Positions 1 to 8,300 of a DNA stretch of 40,786 nt are shown piece by piece; position 1 is the first letter of the stretch; every line of letters starts with the position of its first letter. Where the stretch lies: the NCBI RefSeq assembly GCF_943193085.1, contig NZ_CALPCU010000019.1, forward strand, positions 1 to 40,786, in the 5' to 3' direction. The position numbers and the translations under genes are program-made. The notes under the pieces are model-generated. The model saw only the letters and a list, made by a program, of their open reading frames with translations. It was not told the origin of the DNA and did not search any database. Source of the stretch: Vermiculatibacterium agrestimuris. Its GTDB lineage: Bacteria; Bacillota; Clostridia; Oscillospirales; Oscillospiraceae.

Positions 1-64
1 CCCAGAGGGTGCTATTGGCCCCGCGCGGCTGTGTCGGTCAAACCGATCTGGAAGGAGTACCGCT

Positions 65-802
65 ATGTTTGACGCCATCGCGGCCTGGTACGCAGGCCTG
101 TCTACTGCCAGCTTCTTCAACTTCAAATTCTTGCCCAAGTACGCCGTCTACTTTGTCCACGGAGTGGAATATACCCTCCTGCTGGCTGTGGTGTCGGTGC
201 TTTTGGCCATTCTCCCCGCCCTTTTGCTGGCCCTGATGCGCCTGAGCAAGAACCGGGTGGTGAAGAACATCTCAGGGGCGTACATCGCGGTATTCCGCTC
301 CACCCCCCTGTTGGTGCAGCTGTCCATCATCTTCTTCGGCCTGTTCAATGTCATCCGCATCCCCACCATTAAGGTCTTTGGGTTCGTGGATCTGTCCTAT
401 TTCATCCCCGGGGTGGTGGCCCTGGCGCTGAACAGCTCCGCCTATGTGGCGGAGATCTTCCGGGCGGGTATCCTGGCAGTGGACGGCGGCCAGATGGAGG
501 CGGCCCGCTCCCTGGGCCTTTCCAAGTGGCAGGGGATGAAGCTGGTGGTGCTGCCCCAGGCGGTGAAGAACATCCTGCCTACCTTGGCCAACGAGATGGT
601 CACCATGGTCAAGGAGTCCTCCATCTGTATGGCGCTGGGGATGCAGGAGCTGATGTGGGGCGCCAAGACGGTGGCGGCCAGCAGCTTTATCTCCATTGGC
701 CCCTACATCCTGGCGGCCATCATCTATTTTTGTATCAATTTCCCTGCCAGCAAGGCCATTGAGGCCGTAGAGAGGAGGATGCGCCGTGGCGATCAGCGGT
801 GA
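65..802 (+). CDS. polar amino-acid ABC transporter, permease subunit
   Basis: A 245-residue inner-membrane permease of the HisM/GlnP family. It would form the translocation channel of an amino-acid importer together with the ATPase encoded next. Several hydrophobic helices are visible (about 35-60, 70-95, 112-128, 215-235). The cytoplasmic EAA loop that docks on the ATPase lies around residues 137-165 (AGILAVDGGQMEAARSLGLS). The start at 65 follows an AAGGAG ribosome site at 52-57. The ATPase gene overlaps its end by 17 bases, so the two are co-translated. The 64 bases before the start hold only this ribosome site; I recognise no gene end there. The substrate-binding protein is not in the window and is probably upstream. 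The exact amino acid cannot be told from the sequence. Confidence 0.93.
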   Translation: MFDAIAAWYAGLSTASFFNFKFLPKYAVYFVHGVEYTLLLAVVSVLLAILPALLLALMRLSKNRVVKNISGAYIAVFRSTPLLVQLSIIFFGLFNVIRIPTIKVFGFVDLSYFIPGVVALALNSSAYVAEIFRAGILAVDGGQMEAARSLGLSKWQGMKLVVLPQAVKNILPTLANEMVTMVKESSICMALGMQELMWGAKTVAASSFISIGPYILAAIIYFCINFPASKAIEAVERRMRRGDQR

Positions 803-1535
803 GACCTTGATCCAGGTGCGCCATGTGACCAAGGAGTTCAGCAAGGGCTCCGTCAAGGCGCTGGACGACTGCTCGGTGGATATTGCCCAGGGTGAGGTGG
901 TGGCCATTATCGGCCCCTCCGGCTCCGGCAAGTCCACCCTTCTGCGGTGCCTGAACCTGTTAGAGGTGCCGACCAGCGGCACGGTGCTGTTCCACGGCGT
1001 GGACATCACCGACCCCAAGACCGACATTGACCTGCACCGGCGGAAGATGGGCATGGTGTTCCAGCACTTCAACCTCTTCCCCCACATGACGGTGCTGAAG
1101 AACATCACCCTGGCCCCCACTCAGCTGGGGCTCTGCTCCGAGGCGGAGGCCCAGGAGAAGGCCATGGCCCTTCTGGAACGGGTGGGCCTTCCTGACAAGG
1201 CCCAGGAGTACCCCATCCGCCTGTCCGGCGGCCAGAAACAGCGCATTGCCATCGTCCGGGCCCTGGCCATGGAGCCGGAGGTCATGCTCTTTGACGAGCC
1301 CACCTCCGCCCTGGATCCCGAGATGGTGGGAGAGGTGCTGGAGGTTATGAAGGAGCTGGCCCACGAGGGCATGACCATGGTGGTGGTGACCCACGAGATG
1401 GGCTTTGCCCGGGAGGTGGGCACCCGGGTGCTCTTCATGGATGGCGGCCGCATCCTGGAGCAGAACACCCCCCAGGAGTTCTTCGCCCATCCCCAGGAGC
1501 AGCGCACCATTGACTTTTTGTCCAAGGTGCTCTGA
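786..1535 (+). CDS. polar amino-acid ABC transporter, ATP-binding subunit
   Basis: A 249-residue ATPase of the GlnQ/HisP type that powers the importer whose permease lies just upstream. All expected motifs are present: Walker A GPSGSGKST at residues 43-51, signature LSGGQ at 146-150, Walker B LFDEP at 168-172, D-loop SALD at 174-177 and switch histidine H203 in VVTHEMGFA. The start is GTG at 786, inside the end of the permease gene, which implies translational coupling. Length is normal for the family. The gene is followed by a strong terminator, so the operon ends here. Substrate specificity is not readable from the ATPase. Confidence 0.95.
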   Translation: MAISGETLIQVRHVTKEFSKGSVKALDDCSVDIAQGEVVAIIGPSGSGKSTLLRCLNLLEVPTSGTVLFHGVDITDPKTDIDLHRRKMGMVFQHFNLFPHMTVLKNITLAPTQLGLCSEAEAQEKAMALLERVGLPDKAQEYPIRLSGGQKQRIAIVRALAMEPEVMLFDEPTSALDPEMVGEVLEVMKELAHEGMTMVVVTHEMGFAREVGTRVLFMDGGRILEQNTPQEFFAHPQEQRTIDFLSKVL

Positions 1536-1573
1536 AAGTGCCCTGGGCAAAAAAGATTTCAACAGGAACAGAT

Positions 1574-1615
1574 AAAAAGAGAGGCTTCCGAAGCAGACCG
1601 GAAGCCTCTCTTTTT
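1574..1615. terminator. bidirectional rho-independent terminator
   Basis: A perfect 17-bp inverted repeat (arms 1574-1590 and 1599-1615) ends in A5 on one side and T5 on the other. It lies between the ABC operon (+) and the convergent YitT operon (-), so it can stop both. Confidence 0.9.
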
Positions 1616-1652
1616 ACGTATTTGATGTTTTTCATCGGGCGAGCGGGGCGGG

Positions 1653-2525
1653 TCATTCCAGCGCCGGTGGGTCAAAATGCTTGTCCAGCGTATAGCCCTT
1701 GCCCAGGACGCTGTGGATATCGTCCACCACGACGAAGGCCGTGGGATCGATGTCCATGATGATGTGCTTGATGGCTGTGATCTTCCGGTAGGGTACAATG
1801 GATACGATGACCTTTGTCTGTTTCTGCTGGAAGCCGGTCTCGGCGAGATAGGAGGTCATGCCCACATCCGCCTCCCCCAGCAGGGCGGAGCGGATCTCGT
1901 CGTGGTGGTCGGAGTAGATGGCGATCTGGCTCTGATTGGCGCCCAAGGTGATCACCCGGTTGACGATGGCCGCGCTGATGAAGATGACCAAAAGACCGTA
2001 AAGGGTCTGAACCAGCGGCTGTCCCAGAGCCTGCATCACGATGACGGCCGCGTCGCAGAGGTTGAGCACCGTCGCCACAGGAACGTCGAATTTTTTGTTG
2101 AGGATAACGGCAAAGACGTCGAAGCCCCCGGAGGAGGCGCCGCTGCGCAGGATGAGGCCCGCACCCACACCCAGCAGCGCGCCCGCCGCGACGCTGCACA
2201 GCATGGGATCCTGCCCGATGGAGGTGAGGGGGTAGCGCATGAAAAACTCCAGCATGGCGGGAAAGAGAAGGCTCACCGCCACCGTTTTCGCCACGAACTG
2301 CTTTCCCACAAAGAGCAGGCCCACCGCCAAAAGCGCCAGGTTCACCGCCAGCACCATGGCGGACAGGGGAATGGGAACGGCCAGGACGATGATCTTGGAA
2401 AAGCCGGTGACGCCGCCGGAGGCAAAGCCCTGGGGAATGATGATAAGTCCGAAGGCGGCGGCCATAAGGGCCGTGCCAAGGAGCATATCGAAAAGGGCGA
2501 TGAGCATGTGCGCATATCTCTTCAT
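1653..2525 (-). CDS. YitT family membrane protein with DUF2179 domain
   Basis: A 290-residue integral membrane protein. The first about 200 residues hold five or so hydrophobic helices (YitT/DUF161 part, with GVTGFSKI and SGASSGGFD motifs). The last about 60 residues form a soluble DUF2179 domain (around 225-280, ending near SVLGKGYTLD). The chosen start, ATG at 2525, overlaps the stop of the MATE gene in an ATGA junction. An open frame continues upstream, but that stretch is the MATE gene in another frame. The molecular function of YitT proteins is not established. Here the gene is the last of an operon with a MATE exporter and an HD protein. Confidence 0.88.
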   Translation of the reverse strand: MKRYAHMLIALFDMLLGTALMAAAFGLIIIPQGFASGGVTGFSKIIVLAVPIPLSAMVLAVNLALLAVGLLFVGKQFVAKTVAVSLLFPAMLEFFMRYPLTSIGQDPMLCSVAAGALLGVGAGLILRSGASSGGFDVFAVILNKKFDVPVATVLNLCDAAVIVMQALGQPLVQTLYGLLVIFISAAIVNRVITLGANQSQIAIYSDHHDEIRSALLGEADVGMTSYLAETGFQQKQTKVIVSIVPYRKITAIKHIIMDIDPTAFVVVDDIHSVLGKGYTLDKHFDPPALE

Positions 2526-3916
2526 GGCGTTCCCCCCTGCGCCCTCCCGTGCCGGAGCGTCTCCTCCCGCCGCTTCAGAGTGCGGGGGAAGCGGTAGAAG
2601 AAGATGCAGCCGGTGACGGTGGCGGCGCAGATATCGGCGATGGGCTCGGCCAGCCATACGGCAAAGACCTGGTCGGAGAGGATGAGGGGCAGGATGAAGA
2701 TGAGGGGGATGAGGAGGATGATCTTCCGCAGCAGGGCCAGGAAAAGGGAGATCTTGGCCTCCCCCAGGGCCACAAAGGTCTGCTGGCAGGAGCTCTGCAC
2801 CCCGAACATGAAGATGCCCCCGAAATAGACCTGCAAAGTCCGCCGGGCGATCTCGGTAAGCGCAGGCTTATCGTTGAAAATGGCGATGAAAACGCCGGGA
2901 AAGAGCTCCACCAGGGCCCAGATGGTCACAGTGAAGGCCAGGCAGCTGATAAACAGCAGCCGGAAGGCCCGGCGCACCCGGTCCAGATTCCCCGCCCCGA
3001 AGTTGAAGCCGATAATGGGCTGGGCCCCCTGGGCCAGGCCGTGAAGGGGCATGGTGCCCACCTGCATCACCGAGGAGGCGATGGTCATGGCGCCCACATA
3101 GGGGTCGCCGCCGTAGAGCTTCAGGGAGGAGTTGAAAGAGATGGACACCAGGCTCTCGGTGGCCTGCATGATGAAGGGGGATACCCCGATGGCCACCACG
3201 GGGAGGAGCACCTCCGCCCGCAGCCGCAGGTGTCTCAGCCGCAGGTGGAGGAGGGTGCGCCTGCCCAGAAGAAAGGAGAGCACCCATGCCGCGGAAACGC
3301 TCTGGGACAAGATGGTGGCCAGAGCGGCCCCCTGGACGCCCATGTGAAGACCGAAGATAAAGATGGGGTCTAAAATAATGTTGCACACCGCCCCGATGAC
3401 CACGGTGAGCATGGAGAAGGCGGCGAAGCCCTGGGTGGTGATGAAGTTGTTCAGGCCCAGGGAAAAGAGCACCGAGACAGTGCCCCAGAGGTAGATGGAA
3501 AGGTATCCGCTGGCGTAGGGCAGCGTATTCTCGCTGGCGCCGAAGAGGAGCAGCAGAGGCTCCTTAAAGACCTGGAACAGTGCGGTGGAGAGCGCCGCCA
3601 TCATCAGCAGAAGGGCGGTGCAGCCCCCCAGGATGGCCTCCGCGCCGTCTATGTCCCCCTCTCCCATGCGGATGGCGGCCCGGGAGCCGCCGCCCATTCC
3701 CGCCAGGGCGGAGAGGGCGGAGATGAACATGATGATGGGAAAGGCCACCCCCAGGCCGGTGAGGGCCAGATCGCCCACCTCTTCCATATGGCCGATATAC
3801 ATCCTGTCCACGATGTTGTAAAGGGCGTTGATGAGTTGGGCGCACACTGCGGGGATGGCCAGCTTCACCATCAGCTTCCCCACCGGGGCGGAGCCCAGAT
3901 TGTTTTTATCCTCCAT
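2522..3916 (-). CDS. MATE family efflux transporter
   Basis: A 464-residue multidrug-and-toxin-extrusion type exporter of the inner membrane, driven by a Na+ or H+ gradient. It has about twelve hydrophobic segments in two related halves. The first half begins with the typical P-V-G-K-L-M-V-K-L-A-I-P-A start and NALYNIVDRMYIGH near residues 30-43. The second half repeats the pattern (GLAQGAQPIIGFNFGAGN). Its start shares one base with the stop of the HD gene (TGATG), and its end overlaps the YitT gene (ATGA), so all three are translationally coupled. The exported compound is unknown; linkage to the HD protein gives no clear hint. Confidence 0.93.
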   Translation of the reverse strand: MEDKNNLGSAPVGKLMVKLAIPAVCAQLINALYNIVDRMYIGHMEEVGDLALTGLGVAFPIIMFISALSALAGMGGGSRAAIRMGEGDIDGAEAILGGCTALLLMMAALSTALFQVFKEPLLLLFGASENTLPYASGYLSIYLWGTVSVLFSLGLNNFITTQGFAAFSMLTVVIGAVCNIILDPIFIFGLHMGVQGAALATILSQSVSAAWVLSFLLGRRTLLHLRLRHLRLRAEVLLPVVAIGVSPFIMQATESLVSISFNSSLKLYGGDPYVGAMTIASSVMQVGTMPLHGLAQGAQPIIGFNFGAGNLDRVRRAFRLLFISCLAFTVTIWALVELFPGVFIAIFNDKPALTEIARRTLQVYFGGIFMFGVQSSCQQTFVALGEAKISLFLALLRKIILLIPLIFILPLILSDQVFAVWLAEPIADICAATVTGCIFFYRFPRTLKRREETLRHGRAQGGTP

Positions 3917-4506
3917 CAGGTATTGCGCTCCCCTTCCAGGAAATAGGTGGCCTCCATGTCCGCTACGCTCAGGGCAAAGGCCAGAGGATATTTTTCCAGC
4001 GCCTGGCCCACCATGCGGCTGTCCTCAGAGCCGGAAAAGCCCATATGCCAGCGGATGGCCATGGCCTCCTCCCGCTTGAGCTTCATGAAGCCGGAGATGA
4101 TGTACACGCTCTTCTCCCCGTGGCCGTAGGGGAGGGGATCGTCAAAGAAAAAGGTGGGGACTTTCTCCCACTGGCCCGTGGCCTCGTTTTTCACGTTCCG
4201 GGTACCCGCCTTATAGCAGCCGATCTTGCACAGGTCGTGGAGCAGGGCGGCGATGGCCGCGCTCTCGGCGTCGGCCTCAATGCCGTAGAGCTCCTGTACC
4301 CGCTCCCGGGCCAGGTAGTCCACCAGGCAGTGATAGACGTTGAGGCTGTGCTCGCACAGCCCCCCGGCGTAGGCGCCATGGTACCGGGCGGAGGCAGGAC
4401 AGGAGAAGAAGTCGGACTTGTTCTCCAGGTAGTCCAGCAGAGCCTCGGCCCCCTCCCGGTGAATATTTTCCCGGTAGATTTCAATAAATTCCTCTTTACA
4501 GCTCAT
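3916..4506 (-). CDS. HD domain-containing hydrolase
   Basis: A 196-residue soluble protein with an HD metal-dependent phosphohydrolase domain. The pattern is H43 and H53 in YHGAYAGGLCEHSLNVY, the H90-D91 pair in ALLHDLCKIG, a later H154 in IRWHMGF and D183 in SVADMEATY. This arrangement resembles the HD part of YhaM-type exoribonucleases, but no OB-fold nucleic-acid domain precedes it, so the substrate is open (a nucleotide or nucleic-acid end is likely). ATG at 4506 follows GGGAGG. It is the first gene of the operon that continues into the MATE and YitT genes and has a recognisable promoter at 4534-4562. Confidence 0.88.
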   Translation of the reverse strand: MSCKEEFIEIYRENIHREGAEALLDYLENKSDFFSCPASARYHGAYAGGLCEHSLNVYHCLVDYLARERVQELYGIEADAESAAIAALLHDLCKIGCYKAGTRNVKNEATGQWEKVPTFFFDDPLPYGHGEKSVYIISGFMKLKREEAMAIRWHMGFSGSEDSRMVGQALEKYPLAFALSVADMEATYFLEGERNT

Positions 4507-4533
4507 GGAAAGCCTCCCTTTCTTTTGAAAAAG

Positions 4534-4562
4534 AGTATATCACAGTTCCGGTACCAAAACAA
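4534..4562 (-). promoter_or_regulatory. promoter of the HD-MATE-YitT operon
   Basis: Reading the minus strand: -35 TTGTTT (4557-4562), 17-base spacer, extended -10 TGaTATACT (TATACT at 4534-4539). The start codon is 28 bases further down. Confidence 0.6.
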
Positions 4563-4589
4563 GGACTGCACTCCCGCTGGCGTCTCTCC

Positions 4590-4615
4590 ATAGGATGAGC
4601 CAGAGGTGATCCTAT
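4590..4615 (+). repeat. 7-bp inverted repeat enclosing ribosome site and start codon
   Basis: ATAGGAT (4590-4596) is the exact reverse complement of ATCCTAT (4609-4615). The AGAGGTG ribosome site lies in the loop, and the first two bases of the ATG at 4614 lie in the stem, so the hairpin could limit translation of the next gene. It may be chance. Confidence 0.35.
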
Positions 4616-5150
4616 GGATAGTTTCTCCGCCCTGGGGGCGGCTATTTTATTTGCGCTGGCCTGTAATCTGGACACTGTTCTGGCGGCGGTGGGACAGGGA
4701 GCCGGCGGGGGACTGGACGGCCGCTCGGTCATGACGGTGGGGTGCGTGACCACCGCTGTGACCTTTCTCTCCCTGACCCTTGGCTCCATAGGGGCGGCCC
4801 TGCTGAGCGCCGGAGTGCCGGAGCGGCTGGGCGGCTTGGCCCTTACTGGACTGGGGCTTTGGTACATATTGGATTCCCTCCGGGGCAAGGGGGAGGAAAG
4901 CGGCCAAAGCCAGGGCAGAAGCTGGGTGGCCCTCTCCGCTGCCCTGGCGGTGAACAACGCCGGGGTGGGGGTGGCCGCCGGAGTGACGGGCCTGTCCCCT
5001 GTTCTGGCCTCCGGGTGCAACTTTTTCATTACCCTTTTGTGCCTGTGGCTGGGCAGGAGGCTGGGCAGGGCCCTGTCAGCCTGGAGCCGGTGGGCCCTGC
5101 CCGCCTCGGGGTGGATGCTGGTGGCCCTGGGGCTGTGGCAGCTGATATGA
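4614..5150 (+). CDS. MntP/YtaF-like membrane protein
   Basis: A 178-residue protein with six predicted membrane segments in two halves of three, the layout of the MntP (manganese exporter) and YtaF (sporulation membrane protein) group. Supporting motifs are the acidic helix-1 motif ALACNLDTVLAAVG near residues 14-27 and the matching second-half motif ALAVNNAGVGVAAGVTG near 111-127, where the usual Asp is replaced by Asn. The Asp-to-Asn difference and the absence of a yybP-ykoY-like leader make YtaF-like at least as likely as a true Mn exporter. ATG at 4614 follows AGAGGTGATC. It is monocistronic and ends at a hairpin. Confidence 0.75.
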   Translation: MDSFSALGAAILFALACNLDTVLAAVGQGAGGGLDGRSVMTVGCVTTAVTFLSLTLGSIGAALLSAGVPERLGGLALTGLGLWYILDSLRGKGEESGQSQGRSWVALSAALAVNNAGVGVAAGVTGLSPVLASGCNFFITLLCLWLGRRLGRALSAWSRWALPASGWMLVALGLWQLI

Positions 5151-5159
5151 GCAAATCAA

Positions 5160-5189
5160 GGGGTAGTGGCTCTCAAGAGCCGCTACCCC
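5160..5189 (+). terminator. hairpin after the MntP/YtaF-like gene
   Basis: A 14-bp stem with one G-T pair (arms 5160-5173 and 5176-5189) starts 10 bases after the stop. No T-run follows, so it may be a weak terminator or only an mRNA 3' end structure. Confidence 0.5.
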
Positions 5190-5229
5190 AACAACAAGTG
5201 GGTTTTCGAAAAAATTTTGGCGAAACCTG

Positions 5230-5258
5230 TTGTCAACTACAGGGGAAATTGCTATAAT
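5230..5258 (+). promoter_or_regulatory. strong promoter of the M60 protease operon
   Basis: -35 TTGTCA (5230-5235), 17-base spacer, -10 TATAAT (5253-5258) with the extended TGc directly before it. About 65 bases of leader precede the ATG at 5329. Confidence 0.8.
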
Positions 5259-5328
5259 TATGTAACCCTAATCTGGGATGATGCGCCTGGACACTCTCCG
5301 GCGAAAGAGCAGGAAAGGAAGTTGTATC

Positions 5329-8300
5329 ATGAGAAGGAATGGGAAAAAACGGATACTGTCGGCCCTGCTGGCCGCAGTCATGATGTGTTCCCTCTACATC
5401 CCCACGCCGGCCGTGGCCGCCCAGAGCGGCCTGACGGGCAGCCTCACCGCCGCGGTGCGGATCGATTACGCCCAGCGGCTGAGCGAGCTGGCCAGCCGAA
5501 ACGTGCAGGTGGAGCTGCAAAGGGGCGGCGTCGCCCTTGGCTCGGTCTCCCTCACCCAGGAGGGAGTCTTTGACGTGGGCGGCTATCAGGCTGCCGTGAC
5601 CTCCATGGGGGTGGACGGCGGCGAGCTGGGAGGCGGCCAGTGGCCCGGTTTCCTGGAGGTGACCTTTGAGGATCTGCCCCAGGGGGACTATTCCCTGGCC
5701 TTTTCCGGCCGGGGCTATAAGAGCTATACCCAGAAAAACATCACCCTGGGCGACTACTCCCGCCATGTGGTGGTGGGCACCGGCGACGCCACCTTTACCC
5801 TGGGCGACGTAAATGGCGACGGGGCGGTGAACGAGAAAGACCGCGCCGCCCTCTCCGCCGTGCTGGGCTCCCAGCGGCCGGAGGAGCTGTACCAGTATGA
5901 CCTGAACGGCGACAAGGCCATCGACATTGTGGACTTGGCCTATGTGGACAGGCTCATCCATGCCGAGGGCGCCGCCGTCCTGCGGGAGACCGCCCGCATC
6001 ACCGTGCCCGCCGATATGAAGGCCATGGCCGCTGAGCTGACGGCCCAGGGCACCCTGGCGGTGGGTGATCTGGAGGATATTTTTGCCGACAATGACCAGA
6101 CCGTCACCTTCCGGGCCCAGGAGGGGGACATCGTCCTGCCGCTGCCCCTGTCCGATACGGTGGATACGCAGGAGATCGAGATCCTTTCCCCTGCCGGAGC
6201 GGGGGCCGTTCTGGCGGGCACCGTGACGGTGGAGGGCGCCGGCGGCGAGATCGAACAGCGCACCTTTGACATCACGCCGCCCGCCGGCGTCCACGCCACC
6301 TCCCAGGTTCCCGGCAGCAATGTCGTCACCGTGGACTTGGGCCGGCGGATCCCGGTGAAGAAGATCATCATTACCGTCACCAAGACGGAGGGGGGCTATG
6401 CCGCCGTTCAGTCCGTCCAGTTCCTCAAGGATATCGTTCCCGAGGTGCCCGTGGCGCCCAATATCCAGGTCAAGGGTCTGGCGACCAAGGCGGGCAGCGA
6501 GTCGGTGTCCCTCACCTGGAACCAGCTGCCCAACGTGTCGGGCTACAAGGTGCTCTACTGGCCGGAGCAGAAGGCGGGAGAGGTCAAGGAGCTTCACACC
6601 GACGTGACCCAGGCCAAGGTCACGGGGCTGAAGAACCTGGAGACCTATGTGTTTACCGTCACCGCCACCGACGGCACCTGGGAGGGCAAGCCCTCCGACC
6701 CGGTGAGCGCCACTCCCGTCCCCGCCAGTGTTCCGGACAAGGTGGACATGGTGAACGTCACCGCCCTGGAAAACGCCCTGAGCGTCTCCTGGAAGGCGGG
6801 CAAGTCGGCCACCTATTATGAGCTCTATTATCAGGTCAAGGGCGCTGATACCTGGCTCCAGGCTGGCGGTCAGCTCAAACAGACCAGCGCGGCCATCCAG
6901 GGGCTGGAAAACGATGTGACCTATTCCATCTATGTGGTGGCGGGCAACGACGTGGGTAAGGGCCCCCGCTCCGCTATCTACGAGGGCACTCCCAAGGCCG
7001 TGAAGTACGAGCGGCCCGAGGGTATCCCCACCATGGGCATTCTGGATAACAGTCTTATCAGCGACATCCGTCTGGCCGACGCGGCCAACCAAACCGGCAC
7101 CTTCACCTTCCGGGATATGATCGACGACAACTACCGCACCGCCTGGACGGCAAAGAACTGGTGGAGCAACGAGCACGTGATCGTCACCTTTGCCCGGCCG
7201 GTGGATCTCTCCGCCGCTATCTGGGTGCCCCGGCTGGACGGCACCTATCCCACCAACCTGCGGGCCTACAGCGTCCGGGTGTGGTATGAGGGGGAGGACT
7301 TAAGCTCCGCCGGACACCTCATTGTCCCCGATCCCAAGAACGGGGGCGCGGACAACGGCGGCACCGGACGGGATGTGGATACCTGGCCCAGCGTCCGGGG
7401 GAATGCCGCAGTCACCAACTTTGCCATTCTGCCCTTCGGCCCGGCGGAGAAGGTGGCCAAGATCAGTCTGGCGGTGGAGCAGCGGGATTACCTCACCGTC
7501 AGCCTCTCTGAGCTGATGTTTATGGAGTATGATCCCGCCCACAGCCTGCCTGGAGAGATCGAGGCCCTCTTTGCCGACGGCCTCCACACCCGGCTGGCCC
7601 AGGGGGTCACCCGGGAGCAGATCGAGGCGCTGCGCACCCGGCTCGCCGGCGATGAGCGCAACTACTATCTGAACCTGGACACCCTTGCTGATGAGCTGAC
7701 CCTGGCGCAGGAGCTGCTGGAGCAGGGCGTAAGCCAGGGCGTGATCCTGGCCGGCCTGGACGCCCGCAGCAGCGGCGCGGACAGCGCCAAATACAGCCAG
7801 GGCGGCAGCGACCTCCAACCCCTGGGGATCGCCGCGGCGGCCGGCCAGGAGATCACCGTCTACGCAGAGGGCATCCCCGCCGGGGAGCAGGTGAACCTCT
7901 ATGCCAGCCAGTTCAACGCCGAGGTCTCTGCCTGGCGCGCCTCCCTGGGCAGCCTGGAGAACGGGCGCAACATCATCACCGTTCCCAGGATCGGCAGCCG
8001 GGCGGGCAACAACGGCGGCAGCCTCTATGTCACCTACAGCGGACAAAACGGAGAAAGCATCAAGCTCCATATCCGCCGGGGAACGGATATCCCCGTGCTG
8101 GAGCTGTCCCACTGGTACGCCATGGATGAGGCCCAGCGCCGGGCGGTGATCGGGGCCTATGTGGACGAGCTGGATGGCTACCTGGGGGGCATGACCATCG
8201 GAAGCCCCACCAGCGACTACCGCAATGTGACGGAGATCTCCACGCCGGTGGCGCTGCTGTCCCTGCCGGCCCTGTCGGTAAAGAACGCCCTGGGCTCGGT

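Noticed and set aside
1..64. C-terminus of a substrate-binding protein before the ABC permease
   Set aside because: The frame open at the window edge does not resemble the end of a periplasmic-binding protein; too short to judge.
4507..4613. yybP-ykoY manganese riboswitch before the MntP/YtaF-like gene
   Set aside because: Only about 50 bases separate the divergent promoter from the gene, and no conserved riboswitch core is seen; just a short hairpin.
5233..7176. Very long open frame on the strand opposite to the protease (another at 7300-9507)
   Set aside because: Low-complexity Gly/His/Leu-rich translation, no ribosome site, fully antisense to a well-supported gene; typical of GC-rich DNA. 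The same applies to 19385-21658, 17016-18986, 26250-28214 and 28461-30260 on the plus strand.
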